A stretch of 64,000 nucleotides of DNA from Erodium maritimum (Eukaryota > Streptophyta > Magnoliopsida > Geraniales > Geraniaceae), in assembly GCA_963921825.1 (NCBI GenBank), contig OY997588.1:64934617-64998616 (forward strand), given 5' to 3'. This document shows positions 23,001 to 35,549 of the stretch, one piece after another. The first letter of the stretch is position 1; every line of letters starts with the position of its first letter. Under the pieces are notes generated by a model that saw only the letters and a program-made list of their open reading frames with translations, did no database searches and was not told the origin of the DNA. Both the position numbers and the translations under genes were made by a program.

Positions 23001-23527
23001 GATGTAGCTCTATAGAGTTAATACCGGATGAAGGCACGGTCCCACCGCCCTTCCTTAGATCATCCAGGTTTCCTAATGAAGGCGCAGTCCTACTACCCTT
23101 CTTCAGATCATCTATGCTATTTGATGAAGGCGTAGTCCCACTGCCCTTCTTCAAATCAGCCGTGAACTTCCTGTAATCCAGGTTCCAATGACCAGGTTGT
23201 TGGCAGTAGAAGCAAACATTCTCTGGTGTCTCATCTTTCCCGCCAAGTGCGCATGGGCCTCGCCCTTGCCACTTCCAATTCCCTTGTTGACCATCAGAAT
23301 ATCCTTGGATCCCAGATCCCTGATATATTCTTCTCAGCAGTTAATGACACTTCATGTAACTCTGATATGGTCTTAGAGACAGCCTTGTCAAGGACATATT
23401 CTTTGCGTTCAGACTTGAGGACTATCCTCAAAATTCTGTACCAGTCCAAATAGTTTGTCCCATTTAGCTTGACCCTGTCAAGAATGGTTTTTAATGACAA
23501 ACTATTAATGTTCGCTGAAATTTCCAA
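20030..23527 (-). pseudogene. Copia gag-pol remnant (element A)
   Basis: On the minus strand: a Gag start (23527-23294, SLKTILDRVKLNGTNYLDWY) that ends prematurely after GIWDPRIF; a zinc-knuckle scrap near 23200; a protease-like segment SKDSWVLDTRTESHTC near 22980 without the catalytic DTG; integrase pieces with GFSYFITFTDDYSKYGYVYS (22430-22203); and reverse transcriptase (21623-20633: RTIGCKWIFKVKMDMNGNPL, MDVKTAFLNGNLTKYVC). After ITFLVL the sequence goes directly to IENDIPTLHE, so the Tyr-x-Asp-Asp catalytic box is missing. RNase H scraps end near 20076. A one-base frameshift lies near 21240. The same defects occur in Copia element C. Confidence 0.85.
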
Positions 23528-25049
23528 CAGATAAAATTCAATCAGTAAACTGAATAAATTTTATGAAGATCAAGCTTTAACACCAACAATCGATTCTATA
23601 CCTTTAGAATCTAAAACCAAGATCCTTGATTCGCTCGATCAAGCTGAACGAAGGCTCACCACTCAATCGAGCTATGTAGGTAGGACCCCGTCCAATCACA
23701 TTCAATGTGACTCTTGGCTAGGGTATGTACTTAAGTACACGGCTTACCCTATCTGATACCCTAGCTCAACCCTAGTTGAGAATCGTAGTCGGGTCCACCA
23801 ATTTTCAACTATGACCCGCCACTATGTAGGTGCTCCGTTAAGGCGCACGACACCCACATATGTCGTCCAAACCTACTACCCCGCTTTCCCATGGATGCTC
23901 CGCTAAGGCGCGGGACACCCATAGGATGGGGAGGTAGTAAGGTGTTGATAATTGGGAGGTATCGGACATGACCCGTTTTTACTTGCCCGGTTGTGTTTAA
24001 AACTTTTGGCACATCCTAGATGCGATGAGCACATCAACTACATTCCAAATGTAATGATGCCTCCAATTACATCCAATGTAATTCTTCCTTCTAACCCGTC
24101 AACTACATCCAATGTAATGACGATTCTAAGGGCTCACACACAAGGATTAAACTTCCAATTTTATCTTTGCATGTGAGGTGATATGCTTGGTAAAAAAAAG
24201 TTAAAGCATGCAATTCTAAAACACATAGAATTAATCATGCATAAACTAAACACAACATAAAGAGATTAATGTGCACATAATATCCCCCTAAACTAACTCC
24301 CACTAACTTCTTGAGCTCCACCGACTCCAAACCGATGTCAACACCCGAAAAGCCACCAAATGACCTTTTCACCATTTCTTCGTCTCGAGCAAAAGATTAC
24401 AATTGAATACACGACTCGCAGGTCGGGAATAAATAAATATTACAAATAAGTGGTTCGACGACCACACCTTGAAAGAATAATTACACGCTAACTCTAACGG
24501 CTCGCAGGCCGTGAAAAGCGATAAATAATTAAAACGAGCTCGGGGCTATAATGTGCACCATGCCAACATCACATCACACATCGTGTTATCAAACAATCAT
24601 GTTATCAAACATCATGTGATTTTCCGGTTTTATTTAATAGCCAAGTTTCGAAAAATTTTGATGCTCGTTTTATCAAAACCGTTCAAAAATGAAACTTTTG
24701 AACATTTGATCTTCGAGTTCGTCATGACGGTTCCAAACTCGTCATAACTAACAAAACGGTTTAGCCTTTTCATATCAACCATCCAATGCTCATGCTTGGC
24801 ATATCTCCGTCCAACGGAGCCCCGTTCGGTCCCGGTTTCGGCTCCCCGAGAGTCCCGCTTCTTAGACCCGAAAAATTAAAAAAAATTCAAAATTTCCAGA
24901 TTTGAAATAATTTTCAAAAATTCATTTTACATGCATTAAATCCATAAACAAGAATTTAAAACATGTTAGCAAAACAACATGCCAAAAACGAAACTTTCAA
25001 GCAAAACCGAAACTTTGAACACCGTCTTGTGAATCCCGAAGGTAGCACG
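23528..25049 (-). other. Untranslated leader of Copia element A
   Basis: About 1.5 kb between primer site and Gag start. It contains short direct repeats such as gctccg.taaggcgc.cgacaccca (twice, 23830-23930) and tacattccaaatgtaatgat-type units (24035-24120). No long frame. Confidence 0.6.
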
Positions 25050-25061
25050 GCTCTGATACCA
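25050..25061 (-). other. Primer-binding site of Copia element A (initiator Met-tRNA)
   Basis: The minus strand reads TGGTATCAGAGC, one base after the 5' LTR. Confidence 0.9.
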
Positions 25062-25062
25062 C

Positions 25063-26733
25063 TGTTGGGTCTTGAGGTAGGGTTGGAGATGAACCAAATA
25101 GCAGCGGAAAATCAATGAAAACCAAGAGACGATTAAAACCATGAAACAACTAACAAAGAATGGATTCACAAGAGAAAAGTTCAGCACTATTTCTTACCAA
25201 AACAAGAACACCGATTAACGAATGATTGGATTGAGTCTCCAAGACGCCTACATATCCACAGGGGAATCAAAGCCACTTAGTTCTTCTCTTTGAGGACTCA
25301 AGAACACAAAAATGGAGGTGGGAGCTTGCCAAACATGAAATTGTAGGGAGAGAGGGAGAGAAGTTGTGTTTTCTATTCTTGTCTTGTGTTTGTAATGTTG
25401 AAAAAAGATGACTTAAACATAACAAAACCCATACTTGTCCAACTAAAGGCATGGGACAAGCATGGTGACAAGTAAGGTGTAAATAGGACAAAGTATGGCA
25501 AGACAAGATTGGGTTAGGTGGTAAATCACCAACACCTTAATCCTTGTCTTGCTTACTTAGTACTAATTAATCAAGACTTGATTAATTAGTTCCATGTGCC
25601 TTGGTTGCATGGGCCTTTCATGGGCCTCTTGGAACATGGCCCGTGGACATTTCTAACGAGGTCCCGTGATTCGCTCATCGCCTCCAAGCTTTCCATACCA
25701 GAAATGTCCAACATTATCCGACGTGATCAATCGCAAGACTCCAAGCCTTGTCTCGATCTGTAATGTCCTATTCACTTACGGGCACATGACCCAAAACCCA
25801 GTTTTGGTCATGTCCCGAGACAACTCCCTTTTGGCCATTCTCTATAAATGTGTCAATGAGTTTCACCCTCCGGTGTGACCCTTAGGTTTATGCTTGTCAA
25901 TAGATCAACGAAAAAACCCATTTTACTTGATCCTATTTAAGTGACAACTAACGAGACTTCAGTATTGCCTGACACTGCATAACGAATCGACCCTGTCGAT
26001 TCTAACCTTTCCTTCGTCCCTGTAATTATCCTTTTATCTCCGATATCCTGATTGAGATAAGGTATAGGGTCATCATCCTTATTATTGTCAATCAATGTTC
26101 CTTGATATATGAGATGACTGAATATATGATACTCAGTATCATTTGCATGGCCATGCTATTCTTTCAGTCACTCTCGATCAAGCGGCCGAGAACCGTAGTA
26201 TGAGGGATAAATCCCTTATCCGTCTTTCGTATCACTCATGCAGTCCGTCCCCAAGCCAATCCTGGCCGTTATGGAAGCCATGTTGCGGACAACGTTAGGC
26301 TCAGGTCAAACTCAGTTGTTTACTGCATAGCGATCATAAAGACTCCTTGGTCTAAGGATACATGACAAGCTACGACAATGAATATGTTCATGACTTGATC
26401 TGTGGCACATATTCATGTCGGGTAGTCCAATATCATGTCCCACATGATATCTATGATCAGACTCCGGAATCCCATTCCATTGACTAACGGAACGTAAGCC
26501 ATAAAGAGTCATCTTTCATACTAGTCGCTTCTAGTGAAGCTTTGTTGACTATTGACCCATCGAGTGTGATCTATCTCGATCTATGGTTATATTCGCATTG
26601 TGGGCATAGATCAGAGCACACATCGATATATTACTCCAACACATAAGTAATATAAAGCCGCTTTACTTTTATTGCTAACGATGATATATACATTTGGACA
26701 TTTAGGATTGAACTATGGGCATTAAGGCTAACA
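25063..26733 (-). repeat. 5' LTR of Copia element A
   Basis: 1671 bp. It differs from the partner LTR by scattered substitutions and small indels, for example caaatagcagcgg against caactcgcagcgg near the end. Confidence 0.9.
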
Positions 26734-27466
26734 ACACCCAACACATTTCCACCACTCAACGAGCACCAAGCACCACAACACTTCTTCACCCAAAGGCAGT
26801 TTCCTCAGGAACAAGGCTCGTCATCCCATCTACTCCTCACCAACCACATCACCCACCTCTCGTTCCACCTATATCTCCCCACAACCCTCAGATCAACCAC
26901 CCTACACCCCGGCAACACCCTCACAACTTCCACCAACAGCCACAAAATTAGATGACCTTTCGAGCTCCATCCTTGTCGTTTCCAATGTTCGATGGCTTAG
27001 ATGTGTGTGTTTTGGTTCGCAAGGCTTCAGTTTACTTCTCCTTCTATGACATCCCAGAAGTCAGAAGGTCCGCTTGGCGTCGATCCACCCCTCCGGGACG
27101 GCGGAGTATTGGTTCACAAAGTACGCGTTAGGCAAAGGCGTCATCTGGTAGGACCATTCTGGTACGATTTGGTCTGGAAATTTGAGACGATGGGTCATGA
27201 GGATATCCTAATCGAGCTCACACAACTGCAAAAAACGAACTCTATCAAGGATTATGAGCTGCGTTTCGGTGAGCTAAAGGTCTTGGTAGTGACGCGATAC
27301 CCGAATCTTACAGAGGATTTCTTAATCTCTAACTTCATTAGAGTTTTGAAACCTCATATCCGTTCGGGTGTCCAACTCTTCAACCCACGATCATTGCTCC
27401 ATGCGATGTATATCGCTCGCCACGAAGAATATCGCCTGAAGTAGTACCAACAAGCAACAGTGAGAC
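26734..27466 (+). pseudogene. Reina-like Gag, central and C-terminal part
   Basis: Continues the Gag interrupted at 18372. It includes PSLSFPMFDGLD near 26970 and KASVYFSFYDIPEVRRSAW (shifted frame) near 27020. Later pieces are ELRFGELKVLVVTRYPNL and IRSGVQLFNPRSLLHAMYIA, the retrotransposon Gag core. Stops and frameshifts are present. Confidence 0.7.
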
Positions 27467-29155
27467 TGTTGGGTCTCGAGGTAGGGTTGGAGATGAACCA
27501 ACTCACAGCGGAAAATCAATGAAAACCAAGAGACGATTAAAACCATGAAACAACTAACAAAGAATGGATTCACAAGAGAAAAATTCAGCACTATTTCTTA
27601 CCAAAACAAGAACACCGGTTAACGAATGATTAGCTTGAGTCTCCAAGACGCCTACGTATCCACATGGGAATCAAAGCCACGTAGTTCTTCTCTTTGACGA
27701 CTCAAGAACACAATAATGGAGGTGGGAGCTTGCCAAACCCGAAATTGTAGGGAGAGAGGGAGAGAAGTTGTGTTTCCTATTCTTGTCTTGTGTTTGTTAT
27801 GTTGAAAAAAGATGACTTAAACATAACAAACTCCATCAACTTGTCAAAATAAAAGCATGGGACAAGTGTGGTGGCAATTAAGGTGTAAATAAGACAAAGT
27901 ATGGCTAGACAAGATGGGGTTAGGTGGTGAATCACCAACACCTTAATCCTAGGCTTGCTTACTTAGTACTAATTAACCAAGACTTGATTAATTAGTTCCA
28001 TGGGCCTTGGTTGCATGGGCCTCTCATGGGCCTCTTGGAACATGACTCGTGGCTATTCCTAACGAGGTCCCATGATACGCTCATTGCCTCCAAGCCTTTC
28101 ATATCGGAAATGTCCAACATTATCCGACGTGATCATCCCCAAGACTCCAAGCCTTGTCTCGATCTGTAATGTCCTATTCACTTACGAGCACATGACCCAA
28201 AACCCAGTTTTGGTCGTGTCCCGAGACAACTCCATTTTGGCCATTCTGCATAAACGTGTCAATGAGTTTCACCCTCCGGTGTGACCCTTAGGTTTATGCA
28301 TGTCAATAGATCAACGTAAAATCTCATTTTACTTGATCCTATTTAAGTGGCAACTAACGAAAATTTAGTATTGTCTGACACTGCATAACGAATTGATCAT
28401 GTCGATTCTACCCTTTCCGTCGTCCCTGTCATTATCCTTTTATCTCCGATATCCTGATTGAGATAAGGCATAGAGCCGTCATCCTTATTATTCTCAATCA
28501 TTGTTCCTTGATATGTGAGATAATTGAATATATGATACCATGTATCATGTGCATGGCCATGTTATTCTTTCAGTCACTCTCGATCAAGCGGCCGAGAACC
28601 GATATCTTTCCCATATCATAGTATGCCGGATAAATCCCTTAGCCGTCTATCGTGTCACTCATGTAGTCCATCCCCAAGCCAATCCTGGCCGTTATGGAAG
28701 CCCTGTTATGGACAATGTTATGCTTAGGTAAAACTCAGTTGTTTTCTGCATAGTGAACACAAAGACACTTGGTCTAAGGATACATGACAAGCTACGACAA
28801 TGAATATGTCCATGACTTGATCTATGGCACATATTCATGTCGGGTCGTCCAATATCATGTCCCACATGATATCTATGACCAGACTCCGGAATCTCATTCC
28901 AATGACTAACAGAACGTAAGCCATAAAGAGCCATCTTTCATACTAGTCGCTTCTAGTGAAGCTTTGTTGATTAGGGACCCATCGAGTATGATCTATCTCG
29001 ATCTATGGTTCTATTCGCATTGTGGGCATAGATCAGAGCACACATCCATATATTACTCCAACACATAAGTAATATAAGTTTGTTTTAATTTTATTGCTAA
29101 TGATGATATATACATTTGGACATTTAGGATTGAACTACGGGCACTAAGACTAACA
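27467..29155 (-). mobile_element. Solo Copia LTR 1
   Basis: A single 1689-bp LTR of the same Copia family. Left flank gagac (27462-27466) and right flank gacac (29156-29160) form a 5-bp target repeat with one mismatch. There is no internal region on either side: the usual product of recombination between the two LTRs of an element. Confidence 0.9.
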
Positions 29156-30345
29156 GACACCTCAATTCCAACAATTTCCTAAGGCCAGGCAACAATTTTT
29201 ACCTTTGCCACCCTCGGTTTCCTTGCTTCTCGCACCTCCGCCCGCAAAGCAACCAACCAAACTCATCCCAATGTCCTTAGACAAGAAGCGTGCCAAGGGT
29301 CTCTACTTCACATGTCCGGCCAGGTACAACCGTGACCACGTTTTCCGAACAAGCAACGCTTATATGTGTTGTGCAAGGATGGAGATGATGTTTTGTCGAA
29401 GAATGTCTTGATGAGGACCCTCTTCCAAGCCCTCTATTGGAGGTACCAAAAGGGCTGATAGAGACATAGCTCGAGGAACACAATCTCTGTCATTTGCAAT
29501 CAGAATTTCTTGATTCTACTAAGGCACCGCCGGGCACAGGATCTATTTGCATTGGTGGAGACGTCAATGGGTCGAGGGTTTTGATCCTCATTGATACAGG
29601 AGCGTCCATGTCCTTTTTGGACTCCTTGACCGCGACACATTTGGGCTTAGCTTGTACAGCCACAACTTCAGTTCTGGTTTTTCTGGGTAATGGGAAAGCT
29701 TATGTCTGCTCAAGGGCTTACACACTAGAATGGGTGTTGATTTCGCAGAGCTTCAGCTCGAATTTCCTTGCCATGCCTTTGGGTTCTTTTGACGTTGTGT
29801 TAGGCGTCAATTGGCTACGTATAGTGAATCCAATTGGATTGAATTACGAAAATCACTTGATCATACTTCACCGTTTGGGCCAAGAAATTGTAGGCTCCTT
29901 TTGAAATCATCACTCCACAACAAGTCCTCAATGATGAAGTAGGGAGAATCTCTCTATCTGGGACAATTCATGGCCTTGACACATGAATATATCCATCAAC
30001 CTCGTCAATCGGAGTTACAACAACTCTTGTCCGAGTTCGACGATGTCTTCGCAACAGCCCAATCTCTGCCTCCTCGCCGAGTTCATGACCACGCGATTCC
30101 CTTGGTTCCAGGATCACATCCTCCGTCCATCCACCCTTATCTCCAAAGCTTACAGCAAAAGAACGCAATCGAGGCAATGGTCGTTGAGATCTTAGCTTCA
30201 GGAGTTATTCAGGAAAGAAAAAGCCCGTACTCGTTTCCAGTGATTCTTGTCAAGAAGAAAGATGGGTCGTGCAGATTATGTGTGGACTATCGCAAATTGA
30301 ATGATCAGACGGTGAAAGAAAAATTCTTAAATCCGACCATCGATG
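29156..30345 (+). pseudogene. Reina-like zinc knuckle, protease and start of reverse transcriptase
   Basis: A degraded zinc knuckle (KRAKGLYFTCPARYNRDH) lies near 29285-29335. The aspartic protease follows at 29494-29904 with LILIDTGASMSFLDS; the DTG triad is intact. A linker then leads to reverse transcriptase: LLSEFDDVFATAQSLPP, VILVKKKDGSCRLCVDYRKL, up to NPTID, where a solo Copia LTR interrupts. The sequence resumes at 32034. Confidence 0.8.
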
Positions 30346-32033
30346 TGTTGGGTCTCGAGGTAGGGTTGAAGATGAACCAACTCGCAGCGGAAAATCAATG
30401 AAAACCAAGAGACAATTAGAACCATGAAACAACTAACAAATAATGGATTAACAAGAGAAAAATTCAGCACTAGTTCTTACCAAAACAAGAACACCGGTTA
30501 ACGAATGATTGGCTTGAGTCTCCAAGACGCCTACGTATCCACATGGGAATCAAAGCCACGTAGTTCTTCTCTTTGAGGACTCAAGAACACAAAAATGGAG
30601 GTGGGAGCTTGCCAAACCCGAAATTGCAAGGGAAGGGAGAGAGAAGTTGTCTTTCCTATTCTTGTCTTGTGTTTGTTATGTTGAAAAAAGATGACTTAAA
30701 CATAACAAAACCCATACTTGTCCAACTAAAGGCATGGGACAAGTATGGTGTCAAGTAAGGTGTAAATAGGACAAAGTATGGCAAGACAAGATTGGGTTAG
30801 GTGGTGAATCACCAACACCTTAATCCTTGTCTTGCTTACTTAGTACTAATTAATCAAGACTTGATTAATTAGTTCCATGGGCCTTGGTTGCATGGGCCTT
30901 TCATGGGCCTCTTGGAACATGGCCCGTGACCGTTTCCAACGAGGTCCCATGATTCGCTCATCGCCTCCATGCCTTCTATACCGGAAATGTCCAACATTAT
31001 CCGACGCGATCAATTCCAAGACTCCAAGCCTTGTCTCGATCCGTAAAGTCCTATTCACTTACGGGCACATGACCCAAAACCCAGTTTTGGTCATGTCCCG
31101 AGACAACTCCCTTTTGGCCATTCTCCATAAATGTGTCAATGAGTTTCATCCTCCGGTGTGACCCTTAGGTTTATGCATGTCAATAGATCAACGTAAAACA
31201 CCATTTTACTTGATCATATTTAAGTGGCAACTAACGTGACTTTAGTATTGCCTGACACTACATAACGAATCGACCCTGTCGATTCTAACCTTTCCGTCGT
31301 CCCTGTCATTATCCTTTTATCTCCGATATCCTGATTGAGATAAGGCATAGAGTCGTCATCCTTATTATTCTCAATCACCGTTCCTTGATATGTGAGATGA
31401 CTAAAGATATGATACCCAGTATCATGTGCATGACCATGCTATTCTTCCAGTCACTCTCGATCAAGCGGCCGAGAACCGATATCTTTCCCATACCTTAGTG
31501 TGAGGGATAAATCCCTTAGCCGTCTTTCGTGTCACTCATGCAGCCCATCCCCAAGCCAATCCTGGCCGTTATGGAAGCCCTGTTACGGACAACGTTAGGC
31601 TCAGGTCAAACTCAGTTGTTGACTACATAGCGATCACAAAGACTCCTTGGTCTAAGGATACATGACAAGCTACAACACTGAATATGTTCATGACTTAATC
31701 TATGGCACATATTCAGGGCGGGTCGTCCAATATCATGTCCCACATGATATCTATGATCAGACTCCGGAATCCCATTCCAATGACTAACAGAACGTAAGCC
31801 ATAAAGAGCCATCTTTCATACTAGTCGCTTCTAGTGAAGCTTTGTTGACTAGGGACCCATCGAGTGTGATCTATCTCGATCTATGGTTCTATTCGCATGG
31901 TGGGCATAGATCAAAGCACACATCGATATATTACTCCAACACATAAGTAATATAAAGCCGCTTTAATTTTATTGCTAACGATGATATATACATTTGGACA
32001 TTTAGGATTGAACTACGGGCACTAAGACTAACA
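30346..32033 (-). mobile_element. Solo Copia LTR 2
   Basis: A 1688-bp LTR flanked by a perfect 5-bp repeat cgatg (30341-30345 and 32034-32038). It cuts the Reina-like reverse transcriptase. No internal Copia sequence remains. Confidence 0.95.
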
Positions 32034-32097
32034 CGATGAACTACTTGATGAGCTTCAGGGTATGACCTTCTTCTCCAAGATCGATTTGCGTGCAGGA
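32034..32097 (+). pseudogene. Reina-like reverse transcriptase sliver
   Basis: Encodes DELLDELQGMTFFSKIDLRA, the palm segment with the first catalytic Asp, stranded between two solo LTRs. It continues at 35550. Confidence 0.85.
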
Positions 32098-32717
32098 TGT
32101 CACGCCCCAATTTCAGTAAACCGAGCTCGGGAGGCGAACGTTTTAAAATAATAACCACCTTTGAAACCATTTTTATAATTCACTTTAAAAACACCAACTG
32201 TTCAACAAAATAATATTTACAACTTAAAACACGTCCCAACAAGTGGACAAAAACATGGTATACGTCGCTAGACTCAAATAAACCTAGAATCCCGCTTCTA
32301 GCTCTTCAAGCTTCAGAAGCTCGCCTAGTCCAGCCTGTGAACGGTACCTGTAGGAAAAACAGCTAGGGGTGAGCGTTCGCTCACCACCACGGATAACAGA
32401 CTGACTACGGCATAATTAGCAGACAATGTCGGTAACACCAACAACAAACTCAACACCGGGGATCACTGTCCCCAACTCAAGTACTCCGACTGACAAACAC
32501 CCACGGTGACTTTCCTCGAATGACTCGACACTTGACACGCAAGGTAGACCCGACACAACGATCACGACCTCTTCCAAGGACTCAAAGAAAACTACGCAAC
32601 ACCAAACAAGATCACAAAGGATGGCATACCAAACAAGATCACAAAGGATCGCAAACCAGCTGCCAACTGCTCATTGCCAAAAACGCTCGCACCCTCCCGA
32701 GACTCTAACTCGGTCAG

Positions 32718-32871
32718 GCCAGCCCAAGAATGCTCGCAACTTACCGAGACTCTTACTCGTAAGCCAACCGAAGAATGCTTGCAACTTACCGAGACTCTAA
32801 CTCGTAAGCCAGCCAAAGAATGCTTGCAACTTACCGAGACTCTAACTCGTAAGCCAGCCAAAGAATGCTCA
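32718..32871. repeat. 45-bp minisatellite in solo Tekay LTR 1
   Basis: About three and a half units beginning gccagccaaagaatgcttgc and ending gactctaactcgtaa. Confidence 0.8.
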
Positions 32872-33486
32872 CAAACCCAAACCACACACGCGCGGCCAGG
32901 ACCCCTTTATTGGCGGGCGGGCCCCCTACCCCTTCTGAACATGCAGACGCGTGTGCTCGTGGACCCCCGTTTCATGAAGCGGGCCCCCAACCTCAGGTAA
33001 CCACAATCACAATCACAATCACAAGCAAGTTCAACAACCAGTAACAACACAGGTTCAACACTCACAGGCACTCATGGCCACCAAGACACCAACCGTAAAA
33101 CTCGGACTCAACAGCCCCACATGCACTCACGGCCTCCCAAGACACACCAAAGGTAAACATGGACTCAACAGCCCCACAGGCACTCACGGCCTCCCAAGAT
33201 ACACCAACAGTAACTCACGGGCTCAACAACCCCACTGGCACTCACGGCCACTCAAACCACCAACAGTAAAGACACGGGTTCACAACCCCTCGGGCACTCA
33301 TGGCCACCCAAAACACCAAAGGTAAAGACACGGGTTCAACGACCCCACGGGCACTCATGGCCACCCAAAACTCAACAATAATACACGCTCGCAACTTCCC
33401 GAGACTCAAACTCGTAAGCCAGCCAAAGAATGCTCGCAACCCCCCGAGACTCTAACTCGGTCAGGCCAGCCAAAGACACCAACCTT

Positions 33487-33640
33487 AGTACACGAGCTCT
33501 CATGGCCACCCAAGACACAACAGTAATACACGGGCTCTCATGGCCACCCAAGACACAACAGTAATACACGGGCTCTCATGGCCACCCAAGACACAACAGT
33601 AATACACGGGCTCTCATGGCCACCTAAGACACAATTACAC
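33487..33640. repeat. 38-bp minisatellite in solo Tekay LTR 1
   Basis: Four near-identical units containing cgggctctcatggccaccca followed by agacacaacagtaatac. Confidence 0.85.
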
Positions 33641-33698
33641 AATTACACAAACAACCTCTGGCATAACCAATGCCTCCAACAGTCCTAATATCAACAGT

Positions 33699-33903
33699 TT
33701 CACAATCAACCTCCGGGCATGGTCATATGCCTCCAGTACTCCTAGTTTCGACAAGTTCACAATCAACCTCCGGGCATGGTCATATGCCTCCAGTACTCCT
33801 AGTCTCGACAAGTTCACAATCAACCTCCGGGCATGGTCATATGCCTCCAGTACTCCTAGTCTCGACAAGTTCACAATCAACCTCCGGGCATGGTTGCCTC
33901 CAG
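33699..33903. repeat. 57-bp minisatellite in solo Tekay LTR 1
   Basis: About three and a half units containing aacctccgggcatggtcata then tgcctccagtactcctag. The unit length is a multiple of three, which keeps a spurious repeat-protein frame open on both strands. Confidence 0.85.
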
Positions 33904-35549
33904 TAATTCTAACAACGCTAAGTTCTCTGCTCCTACGACACTACTAAGTGTCACATGCTTTTCTAATATTCGCTACGTTCCCGTATCATGCCTTTCTAAT
34001 ATTCGATAAACCTACTTAACCCACGACACCCCGGTGTCACATGCAATTCTACTGTTAACTTTCCCTAGTCAGGGCCGAGATCCGGCTACTTTTCCCTACC
34101 TCGTGCGTGTTCTCCAAAAGTGCCCAAATAAGCCCCGGCGTGAACTCCGTCACCCGCCTAGCTTTCCTTTGCCTCGGTCCGCAGCACGATCTAAAAGAAC
34201 ACAATTTTAAACGCTTTTAAGCTTGCAGGCATAATGCTGAATTTTAATAAACCTGATGCCCAAAAGTAACCCCGACAATGTCGATCACTCCCAAACTCCC
34301 CAATTACTCGACACTGTCGATATTGGACCCGGAAAGGCCCGATTCGCCCGACATGGCGAATCTGCCCGGGTTTTGTAAATGCCCTTCCGGGGCTCCAAAA
34401 ATTCCCGTTTTCGTTTCTACGGTCTTAGAATACTTCAAGGGTCCCAATGCACTTGACGGAATCGAATTCCGACTTCCGAGTCAATTAATTAACGTTTAAA
34501 GTTTCTAAACCCGATAAATACAACTTTCGCATTTTAAATCCAAATTTCGATTCGGTTAAGGATAAATGGTCCGGGGAACGTTCTAAACCACCCGAACACT
34601 AAACCCGAGCACCCGAGCACGTGGGCCCCACACGGCCATAATGGGAAAATTTCCTTTTCGCCCCAAAACGTTCCTAACGAACCCCAAACCTCAACCATTC
34701 ATCTTTAAACCAATTCTAAACAAAACCCAACCTTAATCAAACCGTTTAAACTCAAACCCTAAAATTCAAACGTACCAAAACGAAAATCGGATAGGTGCTC
34801 ACCGTAGGGAATGATGACGGGAGCTCGATTCTTCGATCGTTGAGACGATCCAACGGTTTGATCGTCGGGAATAGTGACAAAACCCCAACACACCTTCTCT
34901 TTTTCTCTCCTCCTTCTCTCTTCTTTTCTCTCTCTAAACTTCTCTTTTTTTTCTATTTTTTGAACAATTGCCGAACACATACTCTGCCATCCCCTTTTCT
35001 TTGTTTAAAAATACACCATCTTTCCATATTTACCAAACTAACATCAACTCTTCTTTATTTACAAACTAACACTAATGTCTCTTCATTTGTTTTGTCCAAT
35101 AAACCTAACACCACCACATAGTTGACATGTGGCAAGTGGGTCCCACACCTTTTTGGATAAGATATTTTCCAATCAGATTCGTGAAAATCGGACGTTTCGG
35201 GCCCCGAACGGGCACTTTTTCCCAAAAATTACGAAACTTGGCGGGCCACAAGGAAACGGCTCAACTAAGACCGATGCGACGACGGCTAAGCTTTTTGGAT
35301 CCAAAACGGTCCTCGAATGGACCAAAACGTCGCTCGGTTGACTTTTCCAGCGAAAAGTCAACATTTCCCAAATTGATCAGAAAGTTGCCCTGAGTCCCCC
35401 GGAACTCACTTTGGTCGATAACGGGGTCAACTTAAGTCCGGTATGACACTCGGGGTCATTTTAGGTTCAATTAAGTGTCTGTCTTAAAAAATTTAAATTT
35501 TCCTGTTTTTCGCAGGTTTGACTGGCGTTGACCGGGAGTGGTTATTACA

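Larger units (their letters stand above)
18373..26733 (-). mobile_element. Full-length Copia element A, defective
   Basis: Two LTRs (18373-20019 and 25063-26733) in the same orientation bracket Copia-type coding remnants on the minus strand. The primer site TGGTATCAGAGC (minus strand, 25061-25050) adjoins the upstream LTR, and a purine tract AAAGTGGGAGAT adjoins the downstream one. Instead of a 5-bp target repeat it is flanked by a 37-bp duplication (18336-18372 and 26735-26771, 35 identical). Its LTRs differ visibly from each other, so it is older than Copia element C. Confidence 0.9.
32098..35549 (-). mobile_element. Solo Tekay-family Gypsy LTR 1
   Basis: A 3452-bp LTR starting tgtcacgccccaatttcag and ending gagtggttattaca, as in the full Tekay element at 54489. 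Target repeat cagga on both sides (32093-32097 and 35550-35554). It carries several internal minisatellites and is longer than the 2786-bp LTR of the intact relative. Short frames inside are antisense noise. Confidence 0.9.

Noticed and set aside
33635..33906. Repeat-protein frames on both strands
   Set aside because: They are translations of a 57-bp minisatellite whose unit is a multiple of three; no start context or homology.
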